A stretch of 64,000 nt of DNA from Citromicrobium sp. JLT1363 (GCF_000186705.1 NZ_AEUE01000006.1:186001-250000); one strand, 5' to 3'. Counted from the first letter of the stretch, positions 51,534 through 62,741 are shown. Notes: generated by a model from the sequence alone, not told the origin. Numbers and translations: made by a program.

Positions 51534-52109
51534 ATGCGAGTCCTGATAATCGACGGCCATCCCGACCCCGAGCCGGCGCGGTTCGTCCATGCCCTCGCCG
51601 ATGCCTATGCCGACGGGTGCGAGGCGGGCGGTCACAGCCTGCGCCGCTTGAGGCTGGCGGATATGGACTTTCCGCTCCTGCGCAGCGTGCAGGACTGGAT
51701 GGAGGGCGAGCCTTGCCCGGTCATAGCGGCGGCACAGAAGGACATATCCTGGGCCGAACATGTCGTGCTGTTCTACCCGCTGTGGCTCGGCGACGTGCCG
51801 GCGCTGGTGAAGGCGTTCCTCGAACAGGTGGCGCGACCGGGCTTTGCGCATCGCTACCGCGGCAGCGGGCTGCCCGAGAAGCTGCTCACCGGACGCAGCG
51901 CAAGGGTCGTCGTGACCATGGGCATGCCGTCCGCCTTCTATCGCCTGTTCTATTTCGCCCACAGCCTCAAAAGCCTGAAGCGCAACATCTTCGGCTTTGT
52001 CGGCTTCGCGCCGGTCCGGCACACGATCATCGGCGCGGTCGAGAGCAGCGCGAAGGACCGCCAGAAGCATTTGTCCGCCATGCGCGAGCTCGGTCAGAGC
52101 GCGCGCTGA
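51534..52109 (+). CDS. NAD(P)H-dependent flavodoxin-fold oxidoreductase
   Basis: 191 residues from ATG at 51534, with a strong AGGAGG ribosome site (51521-51526). Flavodoxin-like NQO1/MdaB/KefF-type: MRVLIIDGHPDPEP at the N-terminus, FYPLWLGDVPALVKAFLEQV (about 81-100) at the flavin loop, then the nicotinamide region. Probably a quinone or small-molecule reductase; the substrate is not known. It has its own promoter region after the terminator. Confidence 0.83.
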   Translation: MRVLIIDGHPDPEPARFVHALADAYADGCEAGGHSLRRLRLADMDFPLLRSVQDWMEGEPCPVIAAAQKDISWAEHVVLFYPLWLGDVPALVKAFLEQVARPGFAHRYRGSGLPEKLLTGRSARVVVTMGMPSAFYRLFYFAHSLKSLKRNIFGFVGFAPVRHTIIGAVESSAKDRQKHLSAMRELGQSAR

Positions 52110-52199
52110 GCGCCAGCATCGCACAGCGCCTGCCGCGCGCACCGGGGACAAGCCGTATTAGCGGTGGAACGGTCGGGGCCAAACCTCTATGTGCCCCCC

Positions 52200-52649
52200 A
52201 TGCGCATCGCGATTGCATCAGACCACGCCGCCATCGAAATGAAGGCCGCGCTGCACGAATGGCTCGTCGAGAAAGGCCATGAGGTCGCCGACCTTGGCCC
52301 GGCCGATGGCGAGCGGGTCGATTACCCCGATTACGGTTACAAGCTCGCCTCGGTCGTCGCTGACGGCACCGCCATGCGCGGCATTGCCTTGTGCGGATCG
52401 GGCCTGGGTATTTCGATGAGCGTCAATCGCAATCCGAAGTGCCGCTGCGCGATGGTTTCCGAACAGCTCTCTGCCCGGCTCGCGCGCGAGCATAATGACG
52501 CGAACGTCATCGCCATGGGCGCGCGGCTGATCGGCATCGAGCAGGCCAAGGCCTGCGTTCAGACATTCCTGGAAACCGCGTTCGAGGGCGGCCGGCACCA
52601 GGGCCGGGTCGACAAGCTCTCCGCACCCCCCGCAACCGAAAGCGACTAG
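52200..52649 (+). CDS. rpiB: Ribose 5-phosphate isomerase B
   Basis: Interconverts ribose 5-phosphate and ribulose 5-phosphate. 149 residues from ATG at 52200; an upstream start would add 12 unconserved residues. RpiB motifs: IAIASDHAA (about 3-11), YPDYG, catalytic-cysteine segment [11 protein letters not shown] (about 65-75) and [16 protein letters not shown] (about 102-117). glyA starts four bases after its stop; both share the pentose/one-carbon theme only loosely. Confidence 0.95.
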   Translation: MRIAIASDHAAIEMKAALHEWLVEKGHEVADLGPADGERVDYPDYGYKLASVVADGTAMRGIALCGSGLGISMSVNRNPKCRCAMVSEQLSARLAREHNDANVIAMGARLIGIEQAKACVQTFLETAFEGGRHQGRVDKLSAPPATESD

Positions 52650-52653
52650 ACCA

Positions 52654-53985
<1,332 letters not shown>

Positions 53986-53989
53986 TCTG

Positions 53990-54211
53990 ATGGACAATCG
54001 CGATCCCGACAATGGGCAGGACTGGGTGGAAGATGCCCGAACAGAGGTCTCCGGCATGCTGAAGGAGGGGATGCAACATCCCTCCACGAAACCCGTGCTG
54101 GCCGGCGCGGCGGTAGGTACGGTGGGAGCGATGATCCTGCCGGTCATCACCTGGCCGGTCGGCCTGGCTGCCGGTGCCGGTTACATGCTCTATCGCCGGA
54201 TCAAGCGCTGA
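53990..54211 (+). CDS. Small glycine-rich membrane protein
   Basis: 73 residues from ATG at 53990, four bases after the glyA stop. Charged N-terminal half (DNRDPDNGQDWVEDARTE), then a glycine/alanine-rich helix pair (VLAGAAVGTVGAMILP and GLAAGAGYMLYRRIKR) like small glycine-zipper proteins. No family recognised. Its stop TGA overlaps a probable CTG start of trmJ. Confidence 0.65.
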   Translation: MDNRDPDNGQDWVEDARTEVSGMLKEGMQHPSTKPVLAGAAVGTVGAMILPVITWPVGLAAGAGYMLYRRIKR

Positions 54212-54924
54212 CACCACCTCCCGCAATCGTCCTCGTCCGTCCGCAACTGGGCGAGAATATCGGCAAGGCGGCCCGCGCGATGGCCAATTTCGGCCTGCGC
54301 GAGATGCGCCTCGTCAGCCCGCGCGATGGCTGGCCGAACCCTTCGGCCGGGCCTGCCGCTGCTGGCGCGGACTTCATTCTCGACAAGGCACAGGTGTTCG
54401 AGACCACGGCGGAGGCTGTGGCCGACTGCGCGCATGTCTTTGCCACCACGGTTCGCAAGCGCGGCGTGACCAAGCCCGTGCTGACGCCAGAGGAAGCCGC
54501 CGATGCGATACACGCAGAGTCGGGCAGGAGCGCGATCCTGTTCGGGCCGGAACGCTCCGGGCTGGAGACAGAAGATGTGGCGCTCGCCCGCACGATCCTG
54601 ACTGTCCCGATCGACCCGGACTTCGGCTCGCTCAACCTCGCGCAGGCGGTTATCCTGTGCGCCTATGAATGGTCCAAGCGTCAGGGCCTCGCGCAGCCGC
54701 CCAAGGAAGACCTGCTGCCACCGGGCCCGCAGGAGGAGCTAGACGGATTGATCGCTCACCTGGAGCGCATGCTGGAGCCCAAAGGCTATTTCCTGCCACA
54801 GACACGTGCCGAAGCGACCCGCCGCACCCTGCGCGGCGTTCTGACCAAGCCGGGCTGGAATCATCTGGAATTGCGAACCCTGCGCGGCGTGCTGTCCAGC
54901 CTCGAGCGCAAACCGCGCGACTAG
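54208..54924 (+). CDS. trmJ: tRNA/rRNA methyltransferase TrmJ (SPOUT), probable CTG start
   Basis: 238 residues, probably methylating tRNA position 32 ribose in the SpoU/TrmH fold. Motif blocks: VLVRPQLGENIGKAARAMANF (start of the fold), FGPERSGLE (about 113-121) and SLNLAQAV (about 138-145). The first ATG, 54280, would cut off the VRPQLGENIG strand, which is needed for the knot. In-frame upstream no ATG, GTG or TTG occurs before the overlap with the preceding gene; CTG at 54208 fits the family N-terminus (LTPPPAIVLVRPQ) and overlaps the previous stop as CTGA. The enzyme call is firm; the start is an inference. Confidence 0.85.
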   Translation: MTPPPAIVLVRPQLGENIGKAARAMANFGLREMRLVSPRDGWPNPSAGPAAAGADFILDKAQVFETTAEAVADCAHVFATTVRKRGVTKPVLTPEEAADAIHAESGRSAILFGPERSGLETEDVALARTILTVPIDPDFGSLNLAQAVILCAYEWSKRQGLAQPPKEDLLPPGPQEELDGLIAHLERMLEPKGYFLPQTRAEATRRTLRGVLTKPGWNHLELRTLRGVLSSLERKPRD

Positions 54925-55232
54925 CTGCGCAGCCGTTCCCATTCGACCATTTCGTAGGCAATCGACGCCTCGACCAGGGCGTCCCATATCTCGCCCAGCT
55001 CGCGCTCGGGAATTCCCGCGGCCCGCGCATCGTCGCGCACATTGGCGATCACCTGGGCCTTGCGTGCCTCGTCACGCACGTGGCCGCGCTCGGGCTTGAT
55101 ACGTGCCGCAGCGCGCATGTATCCGAAGCGGACAGCGATCAGCCGCATCAGTTCGCGGTCCAGCGTATCGACGCCCACCCGCACATCGGCCATGGTTTCG
55201 CAGTCTTCGGGAGGCTTGACGGTATCGTTCAT
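54921..55232 (-). CDS. Chorismate mutase (AroQ type)
   Basis: Rearranges chorismate to prephenate for phenylalanine and tyrosine. 103 residues from ATG at 55232; upstream extensions are not family-like. All-helical AroQ fold with RVGVDTLDRELMRLIAVRFGYM (about 23-44), IKPERGHVRDEARKAQVI (about 51-68) and GIPERELGEIWDALVEASI. Its stop shares the four bases CTAG with the trmJ stop on the other strand. Confidence 0.9.
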   Translation of the reverse strand: MNDTVKPPEDCETMADVRVGVDTLDRELMRLIAVRFGYMRAAARIKPERGHVRDEARKAQVIANVRDDARAAGIPERELGEIWDALVEASIAYEMVEWERLRS

Positions 55233-55273
55233 TGCCGCGCGCTGTGCCCTGCCCGCCCGCCCCTGTCGAGACC

Positions 55274-55301
55274 TTGACCGGACGGGGATTGTTGCTATGT
55301 G
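55274..55301 (+). promoter_or_regulatory. Probable sigma-70 promoter of rpsD
   Basis: TTGACC (55274-55279), 16-bp spacer, TATGTG (55296-55301). It would give a ~160-nt leader before rpsD. S4 is a known translational autoregulator in other bacteria; I see no proven binding site here. Confidence 0.45.
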
Positions 55302-55464
55302 GCGCGCTTCGCTTCGCGAGCTTTCATACAAAGCCTCACGAGATTGGCCCCGCACCCCGGTGAAGCGGTGGCCGCGACATGGATTTACCAAGGTGAGTCC
55401 TGTCGGTGCGATGCCGGGTTGAATGCCTGCCACTGGGGTGGGCCAGCAAATTGAAGGATGAATT

Positions 55465-56079
55465 ATGTCGAAGCGCAAGAGCGCCAAGTACAAACTTGAC
55501 CGTCGCATGGGCGAAAACATCTGGGGTCGCCCGAATTCCCCGGTCAACAAGCGTTCCTATGGCCCCGGCCAGCACGGCCAGCGCCGCAAGGGCAAGATGT
55601 CCGACTTCGGCCTGCAGCTGCGCGCCAAGCAGAAGCTGAAGGGCTATTACGGCGACGTCACCGAAAAGCAGTTCAAGCGCACCTACCAGGAAGCGTCGCG
55701 GATGAAGGGCGACACCGGCCAGAATCTGATCGGTCTGCTGGAACAGCGGCTCGACATGGTGGTCTACCGCGCCAAGTTCGCACCGACGATCTTCGCCGCG
55801 CGCCAGCTGGTCAACCACGGCCACATCACCGTGAACGGCGGCAAGTGCAACATTCCGAGCCGCCGCGTGATGGTTGGCGACGTGATCGGCCTTGGCGGCA
55901 AGGCGAAGGACATGGCGCTGGTCATCGAAGCGCAGAGCCTGCCCGAGCGCGAGATTCCCGACTATGTGGCCCCCGAAGGCGACGACAAGGTGACGCTGAC
56001 CCGCGTTCCCAAGCTGGACGAGGTGCCCTACCCCGTCACCATGGAACCCAACCTGATCGTCGAGTTCTACTCGCGCTGA
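55465..56079 (+). CDS. rpsD: 30S ribosomal protein S4 (uS4)
   Basis: Primary 16S rRNA-binding protein of the small subunit. 204 residues. N-terminal [20 protein letters not shown] and [22 protein letters not shown], then the S4 RNA-binding domain [12 protein letters not shown]...[14 protein letters not shown] (seen around 95-125). A GAAGGA ribosome site precedes ATG 55465. It has its own transcription unit with a terminator, separate from the S10/alpha operons. Confidence 0.98.
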   Translation: MSKRKSAKYKLDRRMGENIWGRPNSPVNKRSYGPGQHGQRRKGKMSDFGLQLRAKQKLKGYYGDVTEKQFKRTYQEASRMKGDTGQNLIGLLEQRLDMVVYRAKFAPTIFAARQLVNHGHITVNGGKCNIPSRRVMVGDVIGLGGKAKDMALVIEAQSLPEREIPDYVAPEGDDKVTLTRVPKLDEVPYPVTMEPNLIVEFYSR

Positions 56080-56104
56080 TCGGTTCTTCCGGTACGAACA
56101 AAAA

Positions 56105-56136
56105 AAAGGGCGGTCCGCTTGGGCCGCCCTTTTTGC
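56105..56136 (+). terminator. Rho-independent terminator after rpsD
   Basis: AAAGGGCGGTCC (56105-56116) pairs with GGGCCGCCCTTT (56121-56132, one T-G pair), loop GCTT, then TT. The A run on its other side may let it serve the convergent S9 peptidase gene too. Confidence 0.9.
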
Positions 56137-56158
56137 ATTCGGGGACTGTGCAGACCCG

Positions 56159-58135
56159 CTATTTGCGCAAATGCTCGCCGAGAAACTGGTCGATTTCCAG
56201 CAGCATGTTCCCACGAACGCGCCCGTCGTTCAGATAGTGGTCCAATCCCTTGTACTGGACGTAGCGGACGTTCGCACCCGCGGCCTTCAGCCGGTCTTCC
56301 ATGCGTTCGGACTGGCTATCGCGCACATTGATGTCCTCGGTCCCGTGAAACAGGATAACGGGGGCGGAGAACCGATCGGCAAAATTGGCGGGGCTGCCCT
56401 CGCGCACGTGCGGCCCTTCGCCGATGAAGCGTTTCACCACCTGGAAGTTGGTGTAATCGCGCGCTTCGTCCACCAGCATGCCGAGGTCCGTGACCGGTGC
56501 GATAGCGACAACGGCCTGGTAGAGCTCGGGATCGAGCACTTGCGACTGAAGGGCCGCATAGCCGCCGTAGGACCATCCGGCGATGCCCAACTGTTCGGGG
56601 TCGGCGATTCCTTCGGATACCAGCCACCGGCCTGCATCGTTCACGTCGCCCACCGCGGTACGCCACTCCTGGAAGCCGTTGCGACCGAACCATGCGTCCC
56701 CGTACCCGGTGGAGCCGCGAAAGTTGGGTTGCAGTACGGCATAACCGCGCGCGGCAAAGAACTGGACAAGCCAATCGAAGCCCCATTCGTCGCGCGAACC
56801 GGGGCCGCCATGCGGCAGCACGATGGCGGGCCCCGCCTCGCTACGCCCCGCCGGGATGGTAAGATAACCCGGGATCTGCGTGCCGTCCGCTGCTGGAAAT
56901 GTCACCGGCTTCATCTGGGCCATCTGCATGTCGACGAGCGGATCGCGCAGCGGCAGCAAGGGCGACAGCTGCTTGCTCTCACGCTCGAGCAGATAGGACA
57001 TACCGGGATCGACATCGCTGGATGCGATGATCAGCAGAGTCTGCTCGTCGGCCGAGGCGTCCACGATATTGATCAGCGGTTTCCCGGGCAGCGCGGCCTG
57101 CAGCTGCGCTGCCAACTCGGCCATTTCGGGATCCAGATACTCGACCTGGCGCTTCTCGGTCGCAAAGCTCGCGCCAACCACGCGCCGCTGACGGCCGATG
57201 CGGATCAGCCGGTCGATATCGACATCGTCTCGCGCGATAACCTGCTCGCGGCGATTCGAACCGTCCAGCGCCACGCGAAACAGCGCATCGAAGCCATCGA
57301 CGGTCTGGAAGCCGTAAGCCACATTGCTGGCGGCATCGACGGCCACCGGAACGAACCCTTCGAGATCGCCGCTGAAGCGTGTCCATCTGCTGGTATCCGG
57401 CGCGCGATAGAAGTATTCGACCTCGCCGGTCAGTTGACCGGAACTGTCGCGCGGCCGGCGCACCTTGAGGCGAAGGGCACCATTATCGTCCGCGACGTAG
57501 CGGACAGCCTCTTCGTCGGGCCGTTCGACCAGCCTGCGCCGGTTGCTGTCGATATCGACCTCTTCGACGCCCAGCCCTTCGTCTTCCTTTGCCAGCCGCG
57601 TGCCGGTCGTCACTTCCGGAAGGAATTGGCGCGTCATGAGAATGCGGTTTTCCTCACCCTCGACATCGAGCGCGAGGATCGTGCCGCCATCCTGCTGATA
57701 GCCATAGGCGCGCGACGAGCGGTCAGCCGTCAGGACGCGCGGTTTCGATCCATCCGCACCGACCGAAAAGGCTCGGGAGAAAGTTGCCGGAATACCGCCA
57801 TCGACCTTGACGATACCGTGGGCCACGCAGATCAGCGAAGCCTCGTTCGCCCAGTCGCAATAGCTCAAATCCGCATTATTGTCGGTGAGTGAAGTGACCG
57901 CCTTGGGCACCCCGTCGCCTTTGAGATCTACGACATAGAGAATTTCGGTCGTGGCGTTGTCGGAACTGATGTAGGCAACCTTGTCGCCGCTCGGCGACAG
58001 GCTCATGTCGAGAACGGTTGCACGGGCGCCGAAACGCCCCGCGATCTGCTCTGCACTGAGTTCCTGGGCAGACGCGTGGTGCGGCACCGCAAGCGCCAGC
58101 AACACGCCAGTGCTGGCAAAAAGCGCATTCTTCAT
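56159..58135 (-). CDS. S9 family peptidase (prolyl oligopeptidase/acyl-aminoacyl type), exported
   Basis: 658 residues from ATG at 58135. Signal peptide (cleavage near HASA/Q, about residue 24). N-terminal beta-propeller, then an alpha/beta-hydrolase with nucleophile GWSYGGYAAL (Ser about 497), acid in FHGTEDINV and catalytic His in GLDHYLND near the C-terminus. Typical sphingomonad secreted dipeptidyl/acylpeptidases of this size process peptides outside the membrane. It is convergent with rpsD and divergent from the GGDEF-EAL gene. Confidence 0.92.
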   Translation of the reverse strand: MKNALFASTGVLLALAVPHHASAQELSAEQIAGRFGARATVLDMSLSPSGDKVAYISSDNATTEILYVVDLKGDGVPKAVTSLTDNNADLSYCDWANEASLICVAHGIVKVDGGIPATFSRAFSVGADGSKPRVLTADRSSRAYGYQQDGGTILALDVEGEENRILMTRQFLPEVTTGTRLAKEDEGLGVEEVDIDSNRRRLVERPDEEAVRYVADDNGALRLKVRRPRDSSGQLTGEVEYFYRAPDTSRWTRFSGDLEGFVPVAVDAASNVAYGFQTVDGFDALFRVALDGSNRREQVIARDDVDIDRLIRIGRQRRVVGASFATEKRQVEYLDPEMAELAAQLQAALPGKPLINIVDASADEQTLLIIASSDVDPGMSYLLERESKQLSPLLPLRDPLVDMQMAQMKPVTFPAADGTQIPGYLTIPAGRSEAGPAIVLPHGGPGSRDEWGFDWLVQFFAARGYAVLQPNFRGSTGYGDAWFGRNGFQEWRTAVGDVNDAGRWLVSEGIADPEQLGIAGWSYGGYAALQSQVLDPELYQAVVAIAPVTDLGMLVDEARDYTNFQVVKRFIGEGPHVREGSPANFADRFSAPVILFHGTEDINVRDSQSERMEDRLKAAGANVRYVQYKGLDHYLNDGRVRGNMLLEIDQFLGEHLRK

Positions 58136-58330
58136 TCGATTCTTCCCCCCTATAGCCATGTGAAAACAGCATAATTCCCTGTGACACGCCAGCCCTCATT
58201 ATGCCCCTGGTTTACGCTTTGAGGTCATCGGGGTCGATTTGGCACAATGCGAAAGTGGGGGCGCCTCGATCCGGGAAACTGCCATCGCCCAGGCAAGTCT
58301 TTCCTAACCAAAGCCATCTATGATGGTGTG

Positions 58331-60901
58331 ATGGAGACTGCCGCCGATATCGGAAAAACGCTGGGCGATGAAGAACGGCGCCTTGCCGCACTCGCCGATC
58401 TGGCGATCCTCGATACAGCACCCGAAGCCGATTTCGACGAGCTGGCCGCGCTGGCCGCCGATATCCTCGGCATGCCGCAGGCTGCACTCAGCCTGGTCGA
58501 CAAGGACCGCCAATGGTTCAAGGCCAAGGTTGCCCTGCCCTTCGAGCAGACCCACCGCGACATCGCATTTTGCAGCCATACGGTCGCTCTTCGCGAGCCC
58601 TTGATCGTGAGGGATGCGAGTGCGGATGCCCGGTTCTCGGATAATCCGCTGGTAACCGCTGACGGCGGCATCCGCTTCTATGCGGGTGCGCCGCTGTTCC
58701 ATTCGAATGGGCAATGCGTGGGAAGTCTCTGCGTGCTCGATTCCCGGCCTCGGGACGATTTCGACGAAGACAAGCTCAGGATACTAGAAGGCCTCGCGCG
58801 GCTCGCGTCGCGCCTGATGGCAACGCGCGGCGAACGCCGGAAGGGTGAAATCGCAGCCAAGGTCGTGGAGGCCACCTCCGAAGCCGTGGTCGCGGCTGAC
58901 CGGGAAGGCCAGATCGTCCTCGTCAATCGCGCCGCAGAAGACCTGTTCGGCCATTCCTCGCAGCAGGCCCTGGGGAAGAGCATCGAACTTCTCATGCCGG
59001 ACCGCTTCCGGAACGGGCATCAGAAGAAGATCGACAACGCTGCCGCAGGCGGCCCCACGCGGTTGCTGAACACCTTGGTCGAACTGCCGATCAAGACCGC
59101 CGACGGGCGCGAGCTCCCGACCGAATTGTCCCTCGCCCCGTGGGGTGACAACGGCAGCGAGGGCGGATTTGCAGCCATCTTCCGCGATATCACCAGTCGA
59201 AAACTGCTCGAAACCGATCGCCAGGAAACACGCAACTTCCTCGACGCGATCCTCGAAAACCTCCCCGCGATGCTGTTCGTCAAGGAGGCGAGGACCGGAA
59301 GATACGTAGTGGTCAACAAGAGAGCGGCCGAGATCATGGGCTACGCCGAGAAGGACATCCTCGGGCGCACCGACAGCGAACTGTTCGGCCCTGTGGGCAG
59401 GGACTACGAAAAACGCGATGCCGAGGCCATCCTGAGTGAGCGGCCCTTTGCTTACGAGAGCGAGCATACCCGCGCGGACGGCGAGACGTTCAACATCCGC
59501 ACCACCCGTGTCCCGATGGACGGCCCGGATCACCCTCGGCAATTCGTTATCGGTATTGCCGAAGACATGACGGATTTTCGGCGCAGCGAGGCCAAAAATT
59601 ACTGGCTGGCCCGCTACGACGGCCTCACCGGACTTCTGAATCGCGGCAGCCTGTCGAGCCTCCTGAGCGACTATGTTTCTGAAGGCGATCCCTTCGCTAT
59701 CCTGAGCATCGACCTCGATCGCTTCAAGGCGGTGAACGAGCAGTTCGGTCACCCCGCCGGCGACGCAGCACTGAAGGTGGTGGGCGATCGACTGCAAGAG
59801 CTTGTCGGCCGGGAATGCGTTGTCTCCCGAGCGGGAAGCGACGAATTCGTGATCCTGCTCCGTGGGCCGCGGCTAAACGATCGCGCGACGACTCTTGCAT
59901 ACAACGTCGTCGAGCGGATGGCGGAACCGATAAAGACACGCGGCAAGGTCGCACATATCGGGGCGTCGGTTGGCATCGCCCTCTATCCGCAGGACGGGGA
60001 GACCACCGAGAAATTGCGCGAGAATGTAGATCTTGCACTTTATCGCGCCAAGAAGGACGGGCGTGGCAAGGTGTGCCTGTTCGATAGCCAGATGGACGCG
60101 GCAGTGCGCGATCGGCGGATGCTGGAAGGCGATCTGAGAGCGGCGGTCGCCAACGGCGACATAAAGCTGGCCTATCAGCCAGTGGTGGCCAGCTCCACTA
60201 CCGATGTGACCAGCTTCGAAGCCCTCGCCCGGTGGAAGCACCCCACCCGCGGGCATATCAGCCCCGAGCTTTTCATCTCACTTGCCGAAGATTGCGGTCT
60301 CATCGAGGAACTGGGCGCCCTCCTGCTCGACCAAGCCTGCAACGATGCGGTGAAGTGGCCGGAACATCTGTGCGTCGCGGTCAATCTGTCGCCGCTTCAG
60401 TTCAGGTCGGGAAAGCTGATACAGACTATCCAGTCCGCCCTGAACAGGTCCGGCCTGGCGCCGGAACGGCTCCAGCTGGAAGTGACCGAACGGCTGGTGA
60501 TCGAAGATACCGACGAGACGGTCACACAGCTCAAGGAATTGCGCGCGCAGGGCATCCATATCCTGATCGACGATTTCGGAGTGGGCCATTCCTCGCTCAG
60601 CTATTTCCAGGTCCTGCCCTTCGACAAGGTCAAGATCGACAAGTCCTTCATTCACGAGATCGAGACGTCCCGGTCGGCCAACGCCATCGTGGAAGCGGTG
60701 ATCGGCATCGGGCGGCAGCTCTCGATGGGTATCGTGGCCGAAGGTGTGGAAACCGAAAAGCAGCGCAACTTGCTCACGAGACTCGGCTGCTCGCACCTGC
60801 AAGGGTACTATTTCAGCGCTGCGATGCCGCCGGAAGAGGTCCCGGCATTTATCGCGGATATGCAGGCGCCCCCCGTCCGGCTGGCAAGCACCGTGGCCTA
60901 G
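58331..60901 (+). CDS. GAF-PAS-PAS-GGDEF-EAL signalling protein
   Basis: 856 residues from ATG at 58331; upstream ATGs are unlikely. Order: GAF (about 15-165, HRDIAFCSHTV), PAS (about 175-285), PAS (about 295-415), GGDEF (about 425-585) and EAL (about 595-850). The cyclase signature reads GSDEF instead of GGDEF (about 501-505). The EAL side keeps EALARW, NLSPLQ, LEVTER, DDFGVG, KIDKSF and VAEGVE, so c-di-GMP hydrolysis is the likely output, with the cyclase side weak or regulatory. It is cytoplasmic by sequence. It overlaps the M50 gene by CTAG. Confidence 0.93.
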   Translation: METAADIGKTLGDEERRLAALADLAILDTAPEADFDELAALAADILGMPQAALSLVDKDRQWFKAKVALPFEQTHRDIAFCSHTVALREPLIVRDASADARFSDNPLVTADGGIRFYAGAPLFHSNGQCVGSLCVLDSRPRDDFDEDKLRILEGLARLASRLMATRGERRKGEIAAKVVEATSEAVVAADREGQIVLVNRAAEDLFGHSSQQALGKSIELLMPDRFRNGHQKKIDNAAAGGPTRLLNTLVELPIKTADGRELPTELSLAPWGDNGSEGGFAAIFRDITSRKLLETDRQETRNFLDAILENLPAMLFVKEARTGRYVVVNKRAAEIMGYAEKDILGRTDSELFGPVGRDYEKRDAEAILSERPFAYESEHTRADGETFNIRTTRVPMDGPDHPRQFVIGIAEDMTDFRRSEAKNYWLARYDGLTGLLNRGSLSSLLSDYVSEGDPFAILSIDLDRFKAVNEQFGHPAGDAALKVVGDRLQELVGRECVVSRAGSDEFVILLRGPRLNDRATTLAYNVVERMAEPIKTRGKVAHIGASVGIALYPQDGETTEKLRENVDLALYRAKKDGRGKVCLFDSQMDAAVRDRRMLEGDLRAAVANGDIKLAYQPVVASSTTDVTSFEALARWKHPTRGHISPELFISLAEDCGLIEELGALLLDQACNDAVKWPEHLCVAVNLSPLQFRSGKLIQTIQSALNRSGLAPERLQLEVTERLVIEDTDETVTQLKELRAQGIHILIDDFGVGHSSLSYFQVLPFDKVKIDKSFIHEIETSRSANAIVEAVIGIGRQLSMGIVAEGVETEKQRNLLTRLGCSHLQGYYFSAAMPPEEVPAFIADMQAPPVRLASTVA

Positions 60902-61614
60902 CGCCGGAAGGCGTAGCGAAAGCTCCACCACAGAAGCGCGATGTTGGCGATGCTCAGCACGATTCCCCAGAACCAGTAGGGCAGGAACAGGGCCTGCGCG
61001 ATTGCTCCTGTGTCCGAGATTTGCGGCAACCCGCCGATCGTTCCCCCCTCGGTGAACAGGTAGCCGGTCTGCGACCACACGCTGATGCAGGCTTGCACGC
61101 CTAGCAGCTGAATGGCAAACCGCTGTTGGTCGGCGTTCGCTCTGCGCGCGATGGCCAGGATCGCAATGCCCACAAGCGGCAGGACCACCATGCCGGTAAG
61201 GCTGCGCACCCAGATTGCCGCGCTGACCAGCAGCGCTGCGCCCAGCACGGCGAGCGCAATGCGGGTCCCCCGCAAGCTGCGCGAGGATGCGATCAGCGCC
61301 GCGCCCGCCAGCGCAGGGCCGATCGGCCCGCCAGCGGCGATGATGGCGTCCTGCACCACGTTGCGATCCGGGGAGACTTCCGAAACCGCGACGCCCGAAC
61401 CATCGGGATAGATCAGCAGGTGATCGAACCGTTCCCCCATCGCGATTACCGCCAGTCCGTGGCCCATCTCGTGAAACCACGTGGTCAGGATGGTAAAGGG
61501 ATAAAGCAGCAGCGCGCCGAAGGGCGTGTGCCAGAGCATGAGCGAACCGAGCCCCAGTATGACGAGCAGCGCGATCCGCTTCTGCCGTTCCTGTTCTGCG
61601 AAATACGTGCTCAT
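60898..61614 (-). CDS. M50 family metallopeptidase
   Basis: 238 residues with several membrane helices. The zinc motif HEMGH (about 47-51, HExxH) is embedded in a helix, and [12 protein letters not shown] (about 93-104) may supply the third ligand region. It resembles the M50B-like family of membrane proteases rather than RseP (no PDZ domain). The start overlaps the tgt stop by four bases (ATGA), so it is translated with tgt; its stop shares CTAG with the GGDEF-EAL gene. Substrate unknown. Confidence 0.85.
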   Translation of the reverse strand: MSTYFAEQERQKRIALLVILGLGSLMLWHTPFGALLLYPFTILTTWFHEMGHGLAVIAMGERFDHLLIYPDGSGVAVSEVSPDRNVVQDAIIAAGGPIGPALAGAALIASSRSLRGTRIALAVLGAALLVSAAIWVRSLTGMVVLPLVGIAILAIARRANADQQRFAIQLLGVQACISVWSQTGYLFTEGGTIGGLPQISDTGAIAQALFLPYWFWGIVLSIANIALLWWSFRYAFRR

Positions 61615-62741
61615 CCTGTGCCGAGATAGGTATCGCGGAACCGCTGCGCAAAGGCGGCGAAGCGGTCTTCGGCAATGGCTTCTCGCATCGCGGCCATCAG
61701 CTGCTGGTAGAAGCCGATATTGTGCTCCGTCAGCAGGATTGCGCCCAGCATCTCGCCCGACTTGATCAGGTGATGCAGATAGGCGCGGCTGTAGGTCGCG
61801 CAGGTGGGACAGGTGCAGCGATCGTCCAGCGGCCCGGTGTCTTCAGCGAAGCGCGCATTGCGAAGGTTGAGCGCGCCGTTCCAGGTGAACGCCTGCCCGT
61901 TCCGGCCCGAGCGGGTGGGCAGCACGCAGTCGAACATGTCCACCCCGCGTTCCACCGCGCCAACCAGATCGTCAGGCTTGCCCACGCCCATCAGGTAGCG
62001 CGGGGCATCCTGCGGCAATTGCGCGGGCGCGAAATCGAGCGTGGCGAACATGGCCTCCTGCCCTTCCCCCACCGCGAGCCCGCCGATGGCGTAGCCGTCG
62101 AAACCGATCTCGGTAAGGGCCTCGGCGGAGCGCCGCCTGAGGTTCTCGTCGAGAGCGCCCTGCTGAATGCCAAACAGCGCCGCACGGTCAGCATGCTCGC
62201 CGCCTGCGTCGAAGCCATCCCGGCTGCGCTTCGCCCAGCGCATGGACATTTCCATGCTCGCCTCGATCTCGGCCAGCGGGCGGTCGGCGCGCGGGCACTC
62301 GTCGAAGGCCATCACGATGTCGCTGCCAAGCAGACGCTGGATCTCCATGCTGCGTTCTGGGGTGAGCATGTGCTTGCTGCCATCGAGGTGACTGCGAAAC
62401 TCCACCCCCTCCTCGGTCAGCTTGTTGAGATCGGACAGGCTCATCACCTGGTAGCCGCCGCTATCGGTCAGGATCGGGCGGTCCCAGTTCATGAAACGGT
62501 GGAGCCCGCCCAGCTTCGCCACCCGCTCCGCCCCCGGACGCAGCATCAGGTGATAGGTATTGCCGAGAATGATGTCGGCACCCGCCGCGCGCACGGCTTC
62601 GGGCTTCATGCCCTTCACCGTGGCCGCCGTGCCGACGGGCATGAACGCGGGCGTGCGGATTTCTCCGCGCAGCATGGCAATCGTGCCGGTGCGCGCGGCA
62701 CCGCTGGTGGCAGAGATGGTGAAGTCGAAGCGCTTGGTCAT
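61611..62741 (-). CDS. tgt: Queuine tRNA-ribosyltransferase
   Basis: Exchanges guanine-34 for the queuosine precursor in tRNAs with GUN anticodons. 376 residues from ATG at 62741, giving [14 protein letters not shown]; a longer frame upstream does not fit. Motifs: [12 protein letters not shown] (about 38-49), [12 protein letters not shown] with catalytic Asp (about 92-103), and zinc ligands CTCPTC (about 305-310) with His further on. It precedes the M50 gene with an ATGA overlap. Confidence 0.97.
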   Translation of the reverse strand: MTKRFDFTISATSGAARTGTIAMLRGEIRTPAFMPVGTAATVKGMKPEAVRAAGADIILGNTYHLMLRPGAERVAKLGGLHRFMNWDRPILTDSGGYQVMSLSDLNKLTEEGVEFRSHLDGSKHMLTPERSMEIQRLLGSDIVMAFDECPRADRPLAEIEASMEMSMRWAKRSRDGFDAGGEHADRAALFGIQQGALDENLRRRSAEALTEIGFDGYAIGGLAVGEGQEAMFATLDFAPAQLPQDAPRYLMGVGKPDDLVGAVERGVDMFDCVLPTRSGRNGQAFTWNGALNLRNARFAEDTGPLDDRCTCPTCATYSRAYLHHLIKSGEMLGAILLTEHNIGFYQQLMAAMREAIAEDRFAAFAQRFRDTYLGTG

